Below, piece after piece: positions 20,117 to 20,969 of a stretch of 20,969 nt of DNA (position 1 is the first letter of the stretch; every line of letters starts with the position of its first letter). The stretch spans positions 706,620 through 727,588 of the forward strand of contig BFEA01000602.1 of NCBI GenBank assembly GCA_003427395.1, given 5' to 3'. The notes under the pieces are model-generated. The model did not search any database, was not told the origin of the DNA, and saw nothing but the letters and a program-made list of their open reading frames with translations. This stretch comes from Chara braunii (lineage: Eukaryota > Streptophyta > Charophyceae > Charales > Characeae). The position numbers and the translations under genes were made by a program.

Positions 20117-20418
20117 CTTGACAAGCTTTTCCCTTCAAGTTCCCTGATAAGAAAGAAAAAACAAGCATACCTCTTTTATTCAGCATCGCACCTTGACCGA
20201 TCCATTCCATCTGTCCTACCTATCTCTTACTACGTACCTTTACCCAATGCTACACGTTCGTCCTTCATACCTTCCCTTACTCAGGTAGGTAAATTTCCTC
20301 ACCTATACTTAGTCATCCATTATTTTTCCTCACTTTCTCGTCCTTCCTTTATGCCTTTTCTCGCTCACTTCCCATACCCGGATGTCGTTCCACCAGGGAC
20401 AACGGTAGGCTTTCCATT
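20117..20418 (-). other. Leader between PBS and gag
   Basis: About 300 bp, purine-rich on the minus strand, with no conserved open frame. It contains a donor-like TAG|GTGAGG near 20300 and an acceptor-like site near 20144. The packaging signal would be expected here but cannot be recognised from sequence. Confidence 0.6.
20144..20163 (-). promoter_or_regulatory. Splice-acceptor-like site before gag
   Basis: The minus strand reads a T-rich run, TTTTTTCTTTCTTATCAG|GG, 28 nt before the gag ATG. It resembles the site before the extra gene in distance to its ATG. Pattern only. Confidence 0.45.
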
Positions 20419-20437
20419 ATCCCCGGCAACAGCGCCA
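20419..20437 (-). other. Primer-binding site for tRNA-Asp
   Basis: The plus strand reads atccccggcaacagcgcca, matching the 3' end of plant tRNA-Asp(GUC), including the CCA, with one mismatch (a for g) over 19 bases. Two bases (cc) separate it from the LTR end at 20440. The position and the spacing are what a minus-strand primer site requires, and this fixes the element's orientation. The tRNA sequence is recalled knowledge, not computed. Confidence 0.88.
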
Positions 20438-20439
20438 CC

Positions 20440-20969
20440 TGTCGAGCGCATCGGTCCGGCACTGCACCAGGGCAGCGCGGGACCCTCCCGGCCGCGTCAC
20501 GCAGGAGTTGATCTAAATCCTTCGTCGCAGATCATACATGTGGAGCTTCCTTAAGCCGCTCCGGCCGAGTGCGCCAGCCATACCTCTCGCGAGCCCCTAC
20601 GACAGGATAGGGCCTACGCGAGGCACGACTTACCTACACCTTACAGGAGTTGTCACCTCCCTTCGGTGGGCGTATCCCCGCCGAGCTACCAGTCCACAGT
20701 ACGAAAGCTAATCAGTTGCAATCGCAGAGACGGACCAGCCGAGGGCGTTTCTCGTTCGCTATAGCATAGGGGGTACGCGCGGTAGTACGCCTCCGTCGGA
20801 CCCGCACGCGAACTGTCATCTTGGGGGGCTGAAGTCCCAAGCGCGATTCGACGTCGGTCGATTAGGACGCATTCCACACACCACGCGCACACCACTCTAA
20901 CAATCACAAAACAACAACACACACACATGCACGAGACGACACAACACAAACAACGTGACAACGCTCCTA
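20440..20969 (-). repeat. 5' LTR (3' part only, cut by window edge)
   Basis: It starts tgtcgagcg on the plus strand next to the PBS and matches 1192-1720 at roughly 96%. Most differences are single transitions. A block around gttgtcacctcccttcggtgggcg, containing small inverted repeats near the splice donor, is nearly unchanged between the two copies. The U3 end and promoter of this copy are outside the window. Confidence 0.92.
20628..20634 (-). promoter_or_regulatory. Splice-donor-like site in the 5' LTR
   Basis: The minus strand reads TAG|GTAAGT, the strongest form of a donor, about 190 nt upstream of the LTR end. Together with the acceptor-like sites near 20144 and 13396 it would form a leader intron of about 490 nt or a long intron of about 7.2 kb removing gag-pol. 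Confidence 0.45.

Larger units (their letters stand above)
1192..20969 (-). mobile_element. Very large, nested Ty3/gypsy LTR retrotransposon with an extra gene after pol
   Basis: The element is bounded on the left by an LTR end starting tgtcgagcg, inside the integrase gene of another element, and is cut on the right by the window edge inside its other LTR. Between them, on the minus strand, are PBS, gag, protease, RT, RNase H, integrase, an additional gene, and more than 8 kb of repeat-rich DNA. The gypsy order is shown by integrase lying after RNase H. The visible part is 19.8 kb, well above the usual 5-12 kb. About ten in-frame stops and at least six frameshifts show it is not autonomous now. 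The target-site duplication would include cgtgc (1187-1191), but the second copy is outside the window. Confidence 0.93.

Overview
The window is eukaryotic and almost entirely retrotransposon DNA, most likely from a streptophyte (land plant or charophyte alga). The main evidence is a primer-binding site matching the 3' end of plant-type tRNA-Asp, Ty3/gypsy pol domains, a chromovirus-type integrase in the flank, and decay by apparent C-to-T changes. A charophyte such as Chara is my weak guess from the style of the proteins; I cannot verify it. No tRNA or rRNA gene, CRISPR array or intact cellular gene was seen.

Layout. Bases 1-1191 are the 3' part of an older chromovirus on the minus strand: integrase C-terminal half, chromodomain in a shifted frame, polypurine tract and the start of its 3' LTR. 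At 1191/1192 a second, very large Ty3/gypsy element is inserted in the same orientation and runs to the right edge (1192-20969, cut off inside its 5' LTR). Its two LTRs match over about 530 bp at roughly 96% by hand count. Read right to left it has: 5' LTR (20440 onward), PBS (20419-20437), leader, gag with a zinc knuckle (20116-18485), protease (active site at 17578), reverse transcriptase (YIDD at 16114-16125), RNase H, integrase (D,D-35-E; 14650-13539), and then an extra gene of about 930 codons (13373-10578) whose N-terminus looks like a second Gag. All coding parts are broken by stops and frameshifts.

From 10577 down to the 3' LTR lie more than 8 kb without a supported gene. This part is built from several unrelated tandem or dispersed repeats: a 45-bp array (9551-9870), a degenerate ~180-bp array (6300-7060), a family of eight hairpins with a constant loop and arms that change together (3771-4455), and a ~123-bp array arranged as an A-B dimer (2880-3550), plus isolated perfect hairpins. 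The hairpin families are the least explained signal in the window.

How it fits together. Gag, protease, RT/RNase H and integrase form a standard gypsy polyprotein. A consensus splice donor inside the LTR, with acceptor-like sites 23-28 nt before both the gag ATG and the ATG of the extra gene, suggests the downstream gene was expressed from a spliced subgenomic RNA, as env is in retroviruses. The copy shown here looks dead.
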